The notes under the pieces are model-generated. The model was given only the letters and a program-made list of their open reading frames with translations, was not told the origin of the DNA and ran no database searches. Positions 25,271 through 34,432 of a stretch of DNA of 64,000 nucleotides are shown here, one piece after another; the first letter of the stretch is position 1, and the number at the start of each line of letters is the position of its first letter. Source of the DNA: Candidatus Binatia bacterium (GTDB lineage: Bacteria > Desulfobacterota > Binatia > UBA12015); contig JAQWJE010000008.1 of the NCBI GenBank assembly GCA_029248525.1, forward strand, positions 186,001-250,000, given 5' to 3'. The translations under genes and the position numbers were made by a program.

Positions 25271-26605
25271 CTATTGCGCGGGCTCGGCAAGTTCGGTGGT
25301 GCCGACACGCCATTCGAGTTCTCCCCAAACTCCGCAAGCGCAGCTGTCTGACCAGGACTCGGCGGGTCTTTTACAGGCGCGACATTCGTAAGAGAATGGG
25401 TGGTGGGTGCCCTCTGCAGCCCGTCGAAAAAGTGTCGCAGCCTCGCGGTCGAGTTCACGCGCGGAGGCGAGCTCTGCTGCGAGAAGGTCTCTTTCGGGCG
25501 AAAGGCAGGTTTCGGTGTCGATCGTTGCCGTCAGCGAAAGCTCCTGAAGTTCCGTGGACATCGCCTCGTAGTCCTCGGCGGCAAGGAGTCCACGCGCAAG
25601 GGCCAGACGCGGGGCGGCAAGTCTGTTGCCGCGGAGCAGGGCGCGCAGGGGCGCGAGTGCCTTTTCGGGTTCACCGTTGGCTGTGTGGAGGGCCAGCAGT
25701 CGTTCGAGGAGCACGCCGCGAACTTCTTTTTTGAGAGAGCCTCGGTAGAGGCGGTCAGCGCCCTTGCGGTCGCCGGCTTCCTTGAGGAGGCGCGCCAGTT
25801 CCAGCAGAGGAGGCAGAAACTCGGGCGCGTCCTTGACCATCCGTCGCAACTGGGTCAGCGCCGAAGCGGCATCAGGTTCTTTCAAGGCAGCCCGATAGCG
25901 CAGCGAGAGCCATAAGGCCCGAGCGGCGGCCTGACGAGAGGGCTCACGCTCCTGTGCGAGGCATTTGCCGGCAACGGTAGCGGCTTCTGCATACTTGCCT
26001 TCTGTAGCCAGAGCATTCGAAAATTCGGCGAGCAGGCGAGGGCTTTCGGGTTGTTCCTGAACGGCCTCACGGAAAGCTGCGATCGCGGCACCTGAATTTC
26101 CTGTTCGCAGGGCGAGTCGACCGATGCGCGAGAGCAATCGAATCTCGCTGCCCTGATGCGCGGCCCGGATGCCCTCGAGGATTTCGAGTGCCGCCGCCCA
26201 TTCTTCGCGTTCCTCGTGGGATCGCGCAAGAGCGAGGGCCGCCTGCAGGTCATCGGGGCGTCGGCGTACGGCCTGTCCGAGAACTTTGGCTGCGCCGCGA
26301 ATGTCCCCCGACCACAATCGTTGGGTACCTTCGTCGCGGAGTTGGTCCGCCTCCTGATGTCGCCGATCCCGTCGCTTGGTTCCCACTCGTCGGAGAGCTT
26401 GACCGGCACTGCGGAGCGACAGACCGGCGAGGACCGCGCTCGCGCCCAGAGCGATCGCGCCGAGGATGTGGAGGGCCATGGGAAAGACCAAATGGTGGCC
26501 ATCAGCGAGGTGGAGGGTGGTTTCCTGTCCATTCCAATAGAACAGCCAGCCCACGGCGCTTCCAACCAAGGCAATCAGCAGGGCGATTCCGATGGCGCGT
26601 AACAT
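25271..26605 (-). CDS. lapAB: LapA-LapB fusion: membrane TPR protein with C-terminal rubredoxin-like zinc site
   Basis: A 444-residue protein. Residues 1-75 look like LapA (DUF1049): membrane segment, the short WNGQETTLHL strand, a second membrane segment after FPMALHILG, then a basic exit. Residues about 85-400 are TPR repeats as in LapB/YciM. The C-terminus carries YECRACKRP and SDSCACGVWGELEW, the LapB rubredoxin-type zinc site, though the second pair is CxC instead of CX2C. In E. coli LapA and LapB are separate genes, and LapB brings LpxC to FtsH for degradation. The gene is last in the rplU-rpmA-obgE-proB-nadD-rsfS unit, directly after the rsfS stop. Confidence 0.75.
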   Translation of the reverse strand: MLRAIGIALLIALVGSAVGWLFYWNGQETTLHLADGHHLVFPMALHILGAIALGASAVLAGLSLRSAGQALRRVGTKRRDRRHQEADQLRDEGTQRLWSGDIRGAAKVLGQAVRRRPDDLQAALALARSHEEREEWAAALEILEGIRAAHQGSEIRLLSRIGRLALRTGNSGAAIAAFREAVQEQPESPRLLAEFSNALATEGKYAEAATVAGKCLAQEREPSRQAAARALWLSLRYRAALKEPDAASALTQLRRMVKDAPEFLPPLLELARLLKEAGDRKGADRLYRGSLKKEVRGVLLERLLALHTANGEPEKALAPLRALLRGNRLAAPRLALARGLLAAEDYEAMSTELQELSLTATIDTETCLSPERDLLAAELASARELDREAATLFRRAAEGTHHPFSYECRACKRPAESWSDSCACGVWGELEWRVGTTELAEPAQ

Positions 26606-27034
26606 TCAGATCTCGTTGAACCGCGGGCCTTCGGGCAGAGTCGGTCTTGTTTCGAGGAGCTCCGGTGGCAGGGGGCGCTCCGTCGCGCGAGCCCAGAGAC
26701 GCTCCAGGCCGTAAGTCTCTCGGGTCGGGCCGTAGAAGACGTGGACCAGAAAATCGCCGTAGTCGAGCAAGATCCAGTGCCCGGTTCGCGTGCCCTCAAC
26801 CGAGATCGGATAAAGACCTTCGTGGCGCAATGCCTCGCCGATGCTGTCCGCGATTGCTCGGGCCTGAGTGTCGGAGCGACCTGATACGATCAGAAAGTAG
26901 TCGGCCATCTGGCTGTGCTCACGCAGGTCCAGAACCAGGGGGTCGATCCCTTTCTTTTCGAGAGCCGCTTCGCTGGCGATGAGGATGCGTTCCCAGATCG
27001 TGTCGAGGTCTTCGGTTGTTTCTTCGCTACTCAA
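26606..27034 (-). CDS. rsfS: Ribosomal silencing factor RsfS
   Basis: A 142-residue RsfS/Iojap protein. Family motifs are MADYFLIVSGRSDTQARAIA, HEGLYPISVEGTRTGHWILLDYG and VHVFYGPTRETYGLERLW. It binds ribosomal protein uL14 and blocks subunit joining in starvation. The likely start is TTG 27034, overlapping the nadD stop by a few bases and preceded by GGAGACACC; no ATG lies nearby, and the longest frame would run deep into nadD. nadD-rsfS is a classic adjacent pair. Confidence 0.9.
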   Translation of the reverse strand: MSSEETTEDLDTIWERILIASEAALEKKGIDPLVLDLREHSQMADYFLIVSGRSDTQARAIADSIGEALRHEGLYPISVEGTRTGHWILLDYGDFLVHVFYGPTRETYGLERLWARATERPLPPELLETRPTLPEGPRFNEI

Positions 27035-27722
27035 GAGAGGTGTCTCCGGCAGGCTGGGGCGTGCGGTAGAGCCCCTGCTTTTCGAGGTAGTCGAGGGAGG
27101 GGTCCGGTAGAAGAAACCTGCCGGATCCGCCCGCGGCAATCGCCTCGCGAATCGCTGAGGCTGAGATATCGATGGGCGTCACCGGGATAAATTCCAGTTT
27201 CCGTCCGCTTTCGTGAGTATAGCACCGGCTGTCTTTCTGATAGCAGAATTCCCGGCTTACAGCCACGGGAAGCTTTTCGAAGGCAGGTTCATTTTGTCCC
27301 TGCGCGACGACATCGGGGGGGCGCGATGTGATCACCAGATCGACCTCCGCGAGGATTTTACGGAAATCTTTCCACGTAGGCAGATCGCAAAAACTGTCGA
27401 ATCCGAGAATCAGAGCATGTCGAGTATCCGGATACCGTTTCTGCAGCTCGTACAGGGTATCGATCGTGTAGGAAGTCCCGCCCCTCTCCAATTCGAGCGA
27501 ATCGATCTGGAGCCCGGCTTCGCCTGCGACAGCAGCCTCGAGCATGGCCAGTCGATGAACGGCCGGTGCGATGCCGGCCGCTTTTTTGTGAGGGGGGTTA
27601 CTCGCGGGCACCAGCTTCACGCAGGTGAGGCGAGCCCGTTCGCGAACTTCCAGCGCGCAGCGAAGGTGCCCGAAATGAATCGGATTGAAGCTTCCACCGT
27701 ATATGCCGACGCGGGACTCCAT
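27027..27722 (-). CDS. nadD: Nicotinate-nucleotide adenylyltransferase
   Basis: A 231-residue NadD that makes nicotinate adenine dinucleotide in NAD synthesis. The nucleotidyltransferase motif GGSFNPIHFGHL is at residues 9-20 and the second motif reads DISASAIREAI. LGFDSFCDLPTWKDF is the family substrate region. It lies 10 bases downstream of proB and overlaps rsfS. Confidence 0.94.
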   Translation of the reverse strand: MESRVGIYGGSFNPIHFGHLRCALEVRERARLTCVKLVPASNPPHKKAAGIAPAVHRLAMLEAAVAGEAGLQIDSLELERGGTSYTIDTLYELQKRYPDTRHALILGFDSFCDLPTWKDFRKILAEVDLVITSRPPDVVAQGQNEPAFEKLPVAVSREFCYQKDSRCYTHESGRKLEFIPVTPIDISASAIREAIAAGGSGRFLLPDPSLDYLEKQGLYRTPQPAGDTSLE

Positions 27723-27732
27723 TAATTCATGC

Positions 27733-28887
27733 CTACTCGAGACTGTTCAGCAACACGAGGTCGTTGCGATGCACGATGGAAGATCCCATCTTGTAGCCGA
27801 GGATGCCCTCGACCTCTCCGCTTTGCTTGCCCAGAATCGAAGCCATTTCCCTGGAGGTGTAAGAGGCCAGCCCGCGTGCGAATTCGTGTCCCTGCGGATC
27901 GAACAGGCTGACGCAGTCGCCGGCTTCAAAGCGCCCTTCAAGCGCGGTCAACCCGGAAGGGAGAAGACTGCGCCCCTCCTCGGAGACGGCGATGACGGCG
28001 CCCTTGTCGAGGTGGAGGCTGCCCCGCGGCTTTACCGAGAAGGCAATCCAATGTTCCCGTCGACCCAGTCGATCGCCGACGGGCAGGATCAAAGTCCCCT
28101 CATCGCAGGTAGGGTCGATGGCTCGCTCCAAAGCTCCGGTCACGCGACCATCGGTAATGATGGTGGGTATTCCTGCAGTGGCGGCTTTGCGTGCGGCACG
28201 CAATTTGGATTCCATTCCGCCGGTGGCGACGGAGGAACCGCGCCCTCTGGCGCGGGCGAGGAGCGGGGCATCGATCCGCGCGATGAGCGGAATCCGCTCT
28301 GCGTCCTGTTCTCGCGCCGGGTTGGCCGTATACATACCGCCGACATCGCTGAGAATGATGAGGAGGTCGGCTCGGACAAGGCTGGCGACCATCGACGACA
28401 GGTGGTCGTTGTCGCCAAACTTCAATTCGTCGATCGAAACGGTGTCGTTCTCGTTCACGATCGGCAGAATCTTGTGTTGCTGCAGGGTTTCGACTGCATG
28501 CGCCGCATTCATGTAGCGATGTCGGCTTGCGAGATCATCGGCGTCCAGAAGGATCTGTGCGACCTGAATGCCGTATTCGGAAAAAACTTCCTCGTAGGCA
28601 CTCATCAGGTGTATCTGGCCCACCGCTGCCGCGGCTTGTCGCTCGGGGATGGTAGGGTGCTCGCCGATGGGCAGACGAGAGCGGCCCGCTGCGATGGCTC
28701 CGGACGAGACCAGGGTGACGGCTACGCCGCGTGCGTGAATCGCCGCCAATTCCCGCGCCAGAGTTTCGATCTGGGTTGTGCGAAGTCCGTCGGGGTCGGT
28801 AAGCAGGGACGAGCCTATTTTGACGACGACGCGCTGCAGTCCTGCGACCAGCGGGCGCTTGGCTTCTAGCTGAGACTCAATCGTCAT
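27733..28887 (-). CDS. proB: Glutamate 5-kinase
   Basis: A 384-residue enzyme for the first step of proline synthesis. The amino-acid kinase domain has VVVKIGSSLLTD, VSSGAIAAGRSRLP, the glutamate-site NENDTVS and GTGGMESKL-like ATGGMESKLRAA. The C-terminal PUA domain from about residue 285 (LHLDKGAVIAVSEEGRSLLPSG) is present, so it is the full-length type. ATG 28887 overlaps the obgE stop. proA is not in this window. The obgE-proB-nadD order is common in delta-type and Gram-positive bacteria. Confidence 0.94.
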   Translation of the reverse strand: MTIESQLEAKRPLVAGLQRVVVKIGSSLLTDPDGLRTTQIETLARELAAIHARGVAVTLVSSGAIAAGRSRLPIGEHPTIPERQAAAAVGQIHLMSAYEEVFSEYGIQVAQILLDADDLASRHRYMNAAHAVETLQQHKILPIVNENDTVSIDELKFGDNDHLSSMVASLVRADLLIILSDVGGMYTANPAREQDAERIPLIARIDAPLLARARGRGSSVATGGMESKLRAARKAATAGIPTIITDGRVTGALERAIDPTCDEGTLILPVGDRLGRREHWIAFSVKPRGSLHLDKGAVIAVSEEGRSLLPSGLTALEGRFEAGDCVSLFDPQGHEFARGLASYTSREMASILGKQSGEVEGILGYKMGSSIVHRNDLVLLNSLE

Positions 28888-29908
28888 CGGGCTCTTCCGC
28901 TTCGGCCTGCAGCCGCCGCAGTTCCGCGGCGATCCGGCCAACCAATTCGGAAAGACCTTCTCCCGTCGCGGTGGAGATGGCAAGGAGCTCTTTTCCACGA
29001 TCTTCGAGATGGCTGCGGAGAGCCTCGAAGTTCTCCCGGGCTTCGGGAAGATCGATCTTGTTCGCTACCAGAATCCTCGGTTTTTCGGCCATCGAGACCT
29101 CGGCGTTTGCGAGTTCCTCGTCGATGGTCGCGATGTCGACCAGAGGATCACGTTGGTCAGGACAGGAAAGATCGACCAAATGAATCAGGGTACCGGTTCG
29201 CGAAAGGTGTCTGAGGAAGCGTGTACCAAGGCCGACGCCCTTATGAGCACCTTCAATAATACCCGGCACGTCGGCGATGACAAAAGAGGCGCCCTCGTCG
29301 ATCCGGACAACTCCGAGATGGGGTTGCAGGGTTGTGAAGGGGTAGTCCGCGATTTTCGGCCGAGCAGCAGAAAGTCGTGCGACGAGAGAGGATTTGCCCG
29401 CATTCGGGAAACCGACAACACCGACATCGGCGAGCAGGCGAAGCTCCAGCGCCAATCGGCGTTCTTCGCCCGGCTCTCCGGGTGTCGCGATCCGTGGAGC
29501 CTGTCGGGTCGAGGAGCGGAAATGAATGTTTCCCAGGCCTCCCTTGCCCCCTTTGGCTACAGCGACCCTTTGTCCGTCCTGCTTGAGGTCGGCGAGTGTT
29601 TCGCCGGTATCCGCATCACGCACCAGAGTCCCGACGGGGACCCGGATGGTCTGATGTTCACCGCCGTGACCGTATTGGTCCTTGCCCCGACCGTGCTCAC
29701 CGCGGTCCGCGCGAATATGGGGGCGGTACCGGAAGTCGAGCAGGGTGGTCAGTCGCGTGGTTGCTTCGACGAAAATATGTCCGCCGTTGCCGCCATCGCC
29801 TCCGGAGGGACCGCCGCGCGGGACAAATTTCTCCCGCCGAAAAGCCACGCATCCGTCTCCGCCGGAACCGGCCGTGACGGAAATCTCCGCCTCATCGACG
29901 AATTTCAT
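28877..29908 (-). CDS. obgE: GTPase Obg
   Basis: A 343-residue Obg GTPase for late ribosome assembly. The N-terminal glycine-rich Obg fold covers about residues 1-158 (AGSGGDGCVAFRREKFVPRGGP), then the G domain: G1 GFPNAGKSS, G2 with YPFTTL, G3 DVPGI, G4 NKID, and G5 STATGEGL. An acidic tail (EAEEPDDD) ends it. Normal length, with no C-terminal OCT domain. Confidence 0.95.
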   Translation of the reverse strand: MKFVDEAEISVTAGSGGDGCVAFRREKFVPRGGPSGGDGGNGGHIFVEATTRLTTLLDFRYRPHIRADRGEHGRGKDQYGHGGEHQTIRVPVGTLVRDADTGETLADLKQDGQRVAVAKGGKGGLGNIHFRSSTRQAPRIATPGEPGEERRLALELRLLADVGVVGFPNAGKSSLVARLSAARPKIADYPFTTLQPHLGVVRIDEGASFVIADVPGIIEGAHKGVGLGTRFLRHLSRTGTLIHLVDLSCPDQRDPLVDIATIDEELANAEVSMAEKPRILVANKIDLPEARENFEALRSHLEDRGKELLAISTATGEGLSELVGRIAAELRRLQAEAEEPDDD

Positions 29909-29969
29909 CAGTGGCTCCGTGGTGGCGAGCGCCAGGCCCGCCGCTCAACTCCCTATCACGGGAGAGTTC

Positions 29970-30230
29970 TCAACCTTCGGCAGGCAGAATGCTGACGCGT
30001 TTTTTGTCGCGCCCGACGCGCTCGAAGTGGACAGTGCCATCGACTTTCGCAAAAATGGTGTAGTCCCGGCCCATGCCGACGTTCTTGCCCGGATGGATTC
30101 GGGTGCCAAGTTGGCGGACGATGATCGCACCCGCGCGTGCCGGCTGACCCGCGAAGAGCTTGACGCCGCGACGTTGTCCGTTGGAGTCACGCCCGTTGCG
30201 TGTGCTGCCCTGTCCCTTTTTATGCGCCAT
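29970..30230 (-). CDS. rpmA: Large ribosomal subunit protein bL27
   Basis: An 86-residue bL27. It starts directly with [16 protein letters not shown], so the N-terminus reaching the peptidyl-transferase centre is already exposed and needs no protease, unlike Firmicutes. RPAG-type motif [19 protein letters not shown] is typical. It lies 10 bases after rplU. Confidence 0.96.
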   Translation of the reverse strand: MAHKKGQGSTRNGRDSNGQRRGVKLFAGQPARAGAIIVRQLGTRIHPGKNVGMGRDYTIFAKVDGTVHFERVGRDKKRVSILPAEG

Positions 30231-30240
30231 GAGTGAGCTC

Positions 30241-30552
30241 CTATGCGACCGAGTCGATGCGAACCGCAGTATAAGGCTGGCGGTGGCCGTTCAGTTTCTT
30301 GAAGGTTTTTCGTCGTTTCTTGTGGAAGACGAGGATTTTCTTGGCCTTGTCCTGTTCGACGATCTTGCCGGCTACCTTGGCGTCTTCGACGAGCGGAGCG
30401 CCGATCGACAATCCATCATCGGTGGAACGCAGCAGAACCTCGGGGAATTCGATGTCCGAACCGATCTCTCCCGGGAGTTTTTCGACACGGATGGTTTCTC
30501 CGGGTTCGACCTTGTATTGTTTGCCGCCAGTGCGGATGATTGCGTAAGCCAT
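30241..30552 (-). CDS. rplU: Large ribosomal subunit protein bL21
   Basis: A 103-residue bL21 with the family start [18 protein letters not shown] and the RNA-binding tail [21 protein letters not shown] 30552 has AAGGAAATTGGTGG upstream. It is the first gene of the seven-gene minus-strand operon that ends in the LapA-LapB fusion. Confidence 0.96.
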   Translation of the reverse strand: MAYAIIRTGGKQYKVEPGETIRVEKLPGEIGSDIEFPEVLLRSTDDGLSIGAPLVEDAKVAGKIVEQDKAKKILVFHKKRRKTFKKLNGHRQPYTAVRIDSVA

Positions 30553-30873
30553 TATTCCACCAATTTCCTTCGGAAAACCGAGCTTCCATGGGTTAGCGAA
30601 CACCCGTGGCCGCGTCAACGGAGGCAGGGATCCCGGTTTGGGCCGAATCGGGCCGCCTTCGGCACCCGCATGGCTGCCCGTTGTCGCTGAAAAACCTCGG
30701 TTTCCGGCGAGATTCCGTCAGCTGGCCCGGGAATTTATACCCTGCTGGCCTATGGCGCGAAGGTATCCGTCGATGTAACAACCCGGAGGGACTGGCTCAC
30801 GTTCGGAGAGGTTCGTCGTCGCGGGCATCGAAAAGCGTTCGCTGGGTCCTCCGATGAGAGTTATGGATCGTAT
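30553..30873. other. Intergenic region between rplU and the thioredoxin-fold gene
   Basis: This 321-base divergent spacer should hold the promoter of the ribosomal-protein operon and that of the gene at 30874. On the minus strand there is a TATAAA box (in GGGTATAAATTCC) but only a poor -35 upstream. I did not recognise a bL21 autoregulatory leader, a riboswitch or a terminator. Confidence 0.5.
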
Positions 30874-31218
30874 ATGGCGAAAGAAAGTTCAGTTTTACGG
30901 GCTTTTTTTCATCTCCGGGTGGCGTTGAGAGCGATGCGAGCGTTTGGCAGAAAGACCGCAGCTGCGGGAGAGAGGGTCCCGCGGGTCGTTCTCTACGGGA
31001 GGCAGGACTGCTGCTTGTGTGACGACGCTCTTCGGGAGCTGGAGCTGGCCCACGCCTCGGCAACCTTTTCACTCGAAAAGGTCGACGTCGATACCGACCC
31101 TGCATTGGCCGAGAAGTACGGCCACGAGGTCCCCGTCGTGGAGATCGAGGGACGGAAGGCCTTCAAATACGAGGTTTCTCGGCGGAAGTTCCTGCAACTC
31201 CTGCGGCGTTTGTCATGA
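30874..31218 (+). CDS. Glutaredoxin-like (DUF836/thioredoxin-fold) protein
   Basis: A 114-residue protein: a basic 35-residue N-terminal extension, then a thioredoxin fold starting VVLYGRQDCCLCDDAL. The redox motif is CCLC (a CxxC reading C-C-L-C), as in DUF836 and glutaredoxin-like proteins. cis-Pro is in YGHEVPVVEIEG. The fold is complete but small. It is translationally coupled to plsX (ATGA). The extension might be an overlong start; an internal Met gives a shorter protein. Confidence 0.8.
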   Translation: MAKESSVLRAFFHLRVALRAMRAFGRKTAAAGERVPRVVLYGRQDCCLCDDALRELELAHASATFSLEKVDVDTDPALAEKYGHEVPVVEIEGRKAFKYEVSRRKFLQLLRRLS

Positions 31219-32216
31219 GGGCACGGGTTGCTCTCGACGCGATGGGAGGGGACTTCGGACCTGAAGCTGCGGTTCGCGCCGCCTGCGCCTTGTCTCTGGA
31301 AACGGATATCGAGACGATTCTCGTGGGCGATGAAACGGATTTGCAGCAACTGCTTGACCGGGAACCCTACGATCCTGCGCGAGTGACGGTCCGGCATGCC
31401 GCCTCGTGGGTCAGCCCCGAGGAAGACCCCCTTCGAGCCATGCGTCGCAAGAAGAACTCCATGGCTCTCGCGGGCAGCATGGTCGGCGAGGGGGAAGCCG
31501 ATGCGCTGGTCACGGCGGGAAGCCGGGAAGCCTGTCTGTTGACCCTGCAGAAATATTTCAGACGTTTGCCCGGAATCGTTCCGGGATTCGGATTCGTCTT
31601 TGCCGGGAGCCATAAGCGTCGGTCCGAGAATGCTTTGGCACTGTTGGTCGATGTGGGCGCCAACGATCATTGCCGTCCGCGCGACTTGATGGCTTTCGCT
31701 GCGATGGGCGCGGCCTACGTTCGAGCTGTGGCCTCGTTAGAGAGGCCGCGGGTGGGCATATTGGCAAGTCCTCCGGGGGCCAAATCTTCTGAATCGCTGC
31801 CAGAGACGCTGCTGGCGACGCTCGTGGCCGCCGAGGATTTCGAATTTGTCGGCGTCGTGGAAGAGCCCGATTTATTCGGCGGCCTGGTGGACGTTGCCGT
31901 ATGCGAGGGGCGCACGGGCCGGTCTGTCATGCGTGGAATTGAGGATCGCGCGGCAGAGGCCCCGCCGGGGAGCGATAGCCGGACGCGCGCCCTCTGGCGT
32001 CATCGTCCGTGGGCTCGGGATGATGGGAAGCCTCAGGCACTTGTGGAGCGTATAAATTATGGCGGATCGCCAGCGCTCGGATTTTCACAGGTCTGCATCC
32101 ACGCACACCGCCAATCGCAGACGCCGGCCTTGCGAAATGCTGTTGTTCAGGCGGCACTCCTTGTTCGGGGGCAGTTTCCGGCATCGGCGCGGCAGGCTGT
32201 GGCGGCGCTGCGATGA
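31215..32216 (+). CDS. Divergent PlsX-like phosphate acyltransferase
   Basis: A 333-residue homologue of PlsX, which makes acyl phosphate from acyl-ACP for phospholipid synthesis. The start VALDAMGGDFGPEAAV and the core LLVDVGANDHCRPRDLMAFAAMGAAYVRAV are clear family marks, as is EFVGVVEEPDLFGGLVDVAVCEG. However the substrate loop that normally reads GNTGA is GSREA, and the C-terminal SHGSSNA-type motif reads HAHRQSQTPALRNA. It may be an altered or paralogous enzyme. There is no rpmF before it and no fabH after it, the usual partners. It overlaps both neighbours by four bases. Confidence 0.8.
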   Translation: MRARVALDAMGGDFGPEAAVRAACALSLETDIETILVGDETDLQQLLDREPYDPARVTVRHAASWVSPEEDPLRAMRRKKNSMALAGSMVGEGEADALVTAGSREACLLTLQKYFRRLPGIVPGFGFVFAGSHKRRSENALALLVDVGANDHCRPRDLMAFAAMGAAYVRAVASLERPRVGILASPPGAKSSESLPETLLATLVAAEDFEFVGVVEEPDLFGGLVDVAVCEGRTGRSVMRGIEDRAAEAPPGSDSRTRALWRHRPWARDDGKPQALVERINYGGSPALGFSQVCIHAHRQSQTPALRNAVVQAALLVRGQFPASARQAVAALR

Positions 32217-33253
32217 GTTTGCCCGCGAGTCTTTCCGACGCGACGCATGACAGTCGCTCACCCGCCCGGGTCGCCTTTCGACTGGACCTCGACAAGACCT
32301 ACCTGGCGACTCGCTTTGAAAGTTTGCGAGGGCTTCTTCGGATTCCCTTTGAGGAGGCCGCGGACAAGAAGCACCTTCCAGGTGTGCCGGAGTTGGTCCA
32401 GGCTCTGCGGCGGGTTGCCGAAGCGCAGGCTCTGGGCCCGCAGGTATTTTTTCTCTCGGCCAGTCCTCCGCAATTGGAGAATGTGATCCGGGAAAAGTTG
32501 GCCAACGATGGTGTTGCCTTCGACGGCATCATCTTCAAGGACCAATTACGCAATCTGGTTCGGGGACATTGGCGGAGCTTGCGCGAGCAGGTCGGCTACA
32601 AGCTGGTGGAGTTGCTCGAGAGTCGAGCCGCTGGAGACCGTCCCCCCCACGAGGTTCTTTTCGGCGACGATTGGGAAAGTGATCCGGTGATCTACTCTCT
32701 CTATGCCGACATTCTCAACGGGAGACTGGATGCTTCGGCATTGGGCCGCTCTCTGGATCGTTTGAGCGTCGGCCGTCGGCAGCGTGAGCGCATCCTCGCG
32801 GCGGTCGAGTCTCTGGGGATCGAGCCCGAGAGCCCGGAAGTCGTCGAGCGAATCTACATTCGGTTGGAAAAGCGCACACCACCTTCGGCCTTCCATGTCT
32901 TTGGTTCCCGTCTCGTGCCGACGTTCAATTATCTTCAGACGGCCGCGGTTCTCTTCGAAAACAACCGGATGGACCTGGCGGGCGTGTCCGCTGTTGCCTC
33001 CGCGTTGCGCGAGGCGACCGGAGTCGGGGAGGATAGTTTGCGAACTTCGCTTGATGACCTCGCTCGCCGAGGCTGTCTTGGGTTGGGGTCGAGAAGTCGC
33101 CTGCTGCGCCATCTCGAGAAAGAGGGGCTTTCGCGCCGAACCCCGCATGAAAAGCAGATCCGCGAGCGCCTGCGCGCGACGAGGGAACGGTGGCGTCGCA
33201 TCCCGGAGCGCCGATTCGACCCGGTAGATTACGATAAACTTCTGGGGGAGTAG
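32213..33253 (+). CDS. HAD-like phosphatase, DUF2183/App1-type
   Basis: A 346-residue protein whose first half is HAD-like: DxD-type nucleophile motif LDLDKTYL (residues 24-31), motif II FFLSASPPQLENVI, a Lys in IIFKDQLRN and acidic motif FGDDWESDPVIYSLYADI. This resembles DUF2183, whose yeast member App1 is a phosphatidate phosphatase. The second half is helical and charged, without a recognised domain. It overlaps the plsX-like gene by four bases; together they could act on acyl phosphate and phosphatidate. The substrate is an inference. Confidence 0.7.
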   Translation: MSLPASLSDATHDSRSPARVAFRLDLDKTYLATRFESLRGLLRIPFEEAADKKHLPGVPELVQALRRVAEAQALGPQVFFLSASPPQLENVIREKLANDGVAFDGIIFKDQLRNLVRGHWRSLREQVGYKLVELLESRAAGDRPPHEVLFGDDWESDPVIYSLYADILNGRLDASALGRSLDRLSVGRRQRERILAAVESLGIEPESPEVVERIYIRLEKRTPPSAFHVFGSRLVPTFNYLQTAAVLFENNRMDLAGVSAVASALREATGVGEDSLRTSLDDLARRGCLGLGSRSRLLRHLEKEGLSRRTPHEKQIRERLRATRERWRRIPERRFDPVDYDKLLGE

Positions 33254-33277
33254 AAAGCTTGCAGCGAGAGTCCGGTT

Positions 33278-34432
33278 TCAGGCCGTGACCCGGGCGGGGG
33301 CCGCTGCCGCCAGAAGTTGTACGGCTTCCGTATCCCCGAGTTGTTGGCGGAGGGCGTCGACCGTCGACTGCAGATTGACGAGCTTTGCCTGATTCGCCAT
33401 TGCGCGAAACCGGACCTGATTTTCTTCGACGAAACGATTGATGACCTCGAGGGAAACCCATTCCAGTCCCGAGAAATCAATCGTCACGTGTACGAAGCCG
33501 GACTGCAGAGCTTCACCTACGCGCTCGAGCAGCTTTCGGGCTCCGCGCAGGTCGAGTGTGCCGGCGACGGCGACGTCGAGGGTTCGGAGAGTCGAATCGC
33601 TGGCCGCGCGGACCTCCAACCAGGCTTTGGGTGGCTGTTGTTGCAGATCGGGCGCGACAGGCAACATGGCCTGACGGCGCGAGGTTTTGCGTCGCCGGTT
33701 CAAAGCGCAGAGGATCTGCATCGTGGTGGTATAATGCCCGCGAGTTTCGAGCGGAGTTTCCTTTCGCTGTCGATAGCCAGCCGCCATTGTCTCGCGTGTC
33801 TTTCCGGAAGGCCAAAGGGACCTTCGCCAGATCTCCCGGTGCCGAACGAGCTTGTTATGCAACCAGTCCATCCCGTTCTGGCGATTCTCGGCAGTCATCA
33901 AGGACGATACATTCTTCTCATTCTGGTGGAGGCGGGGAATGGCGACCAGGGCTTGGCGGAGGAACTGCATGGTCCTCTCGAATACGCCCTCATCATCCCC
34001 GGCTACCCCGAGCTCCAGGTCCATGATGGTGGCCATGCCGAGACCGCGGGCGCGCCGCAAGCTCATGATCAAGGCTTGTTGCTCATCTGTCGACGCCTGG
34101 AGGCCGTTGCCGAGTGCGCTCCTCAGAAAGCCTTCCCGTCGCAGCTCGATCCCGACGCAACCGGCCCGGGCGGCCTCGTCGATGAGCCCTTTATGAAAGA
34201 CGGCCTCCAACTGCAGCGGGAGGATCAGGTTTCGTGCCGGGCCTTTGAGGGCATGAATCACTTTCAGCGCGAAAGTGGCATCGAGAGGGCCTGCCGTGTC
34301 GATGCGGCAAGTACCCGGTCCTGCGAACTCGCCGATTTCTCGCGCGATTTCATGGGCCGAACGGTCTTCGCCGGATTCGGTTTTTCGCGGAATTTGGCAG
34401 CAATTCTCGGGGTCAAACAGGTCGGAGGCCAT
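33278..34432 (-). CDS. Radical-SAM-like barrel without Fe-S cysteines, fused to a STAS domain
   Basis: A 384-residue protein. Residues about 55-150 follow the second half of a B12-binding radical-SAM barrel: [20 protein letters not shown], then [23 protein letters not shown], then [15 protein letters not shown]. The CX3CX2C cluster motif and a cobalamin domain are absent. Residues about 185-255 ([12 protein letters not shown]) resemble the tail found after such barrels. The C-terminal 110 residues are a STAS domain ([21 protein letters not shown]). STAS domains act in signalling and transport regulation. ATG 34432 is preferred; the longer frame runs into yebC. Single gene on the minus strand; function unknown. 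Confidence 0.65.
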   Translation of the reverse strand: MASDLFDPENCCQIPRKTESGEDRSAHEIAREIGEFAGPGTCRIDTAGPLDATFALKVIHALKGPARNLILPLQLEAVFHKGLIDEAARAGCVGIELRREGFLRSALGNGLQASTDEQQALIMSLRRARGLGMATIMDLELGVAGDDEGVFERTMQFLRQALVAIPRLHQNEKNVSSLMTAENRQNGMDWLHNKLVRHREIWRRSLWPSGKTRETMAAGYRQRKETPLETRGHYTTTMQILCALNRRRKTSRRQAMLPVAPDLQQQPPKAWLEVRAASDSTLRTLDVAVAGTLDLRGARKLLERVGEALQSGFVHVTIDFSGLEWVSLEVINRFVEENQVRFRAMANQAKLVNLQSTVDALRQQLGDTEAVQLLAAAAPARVTA

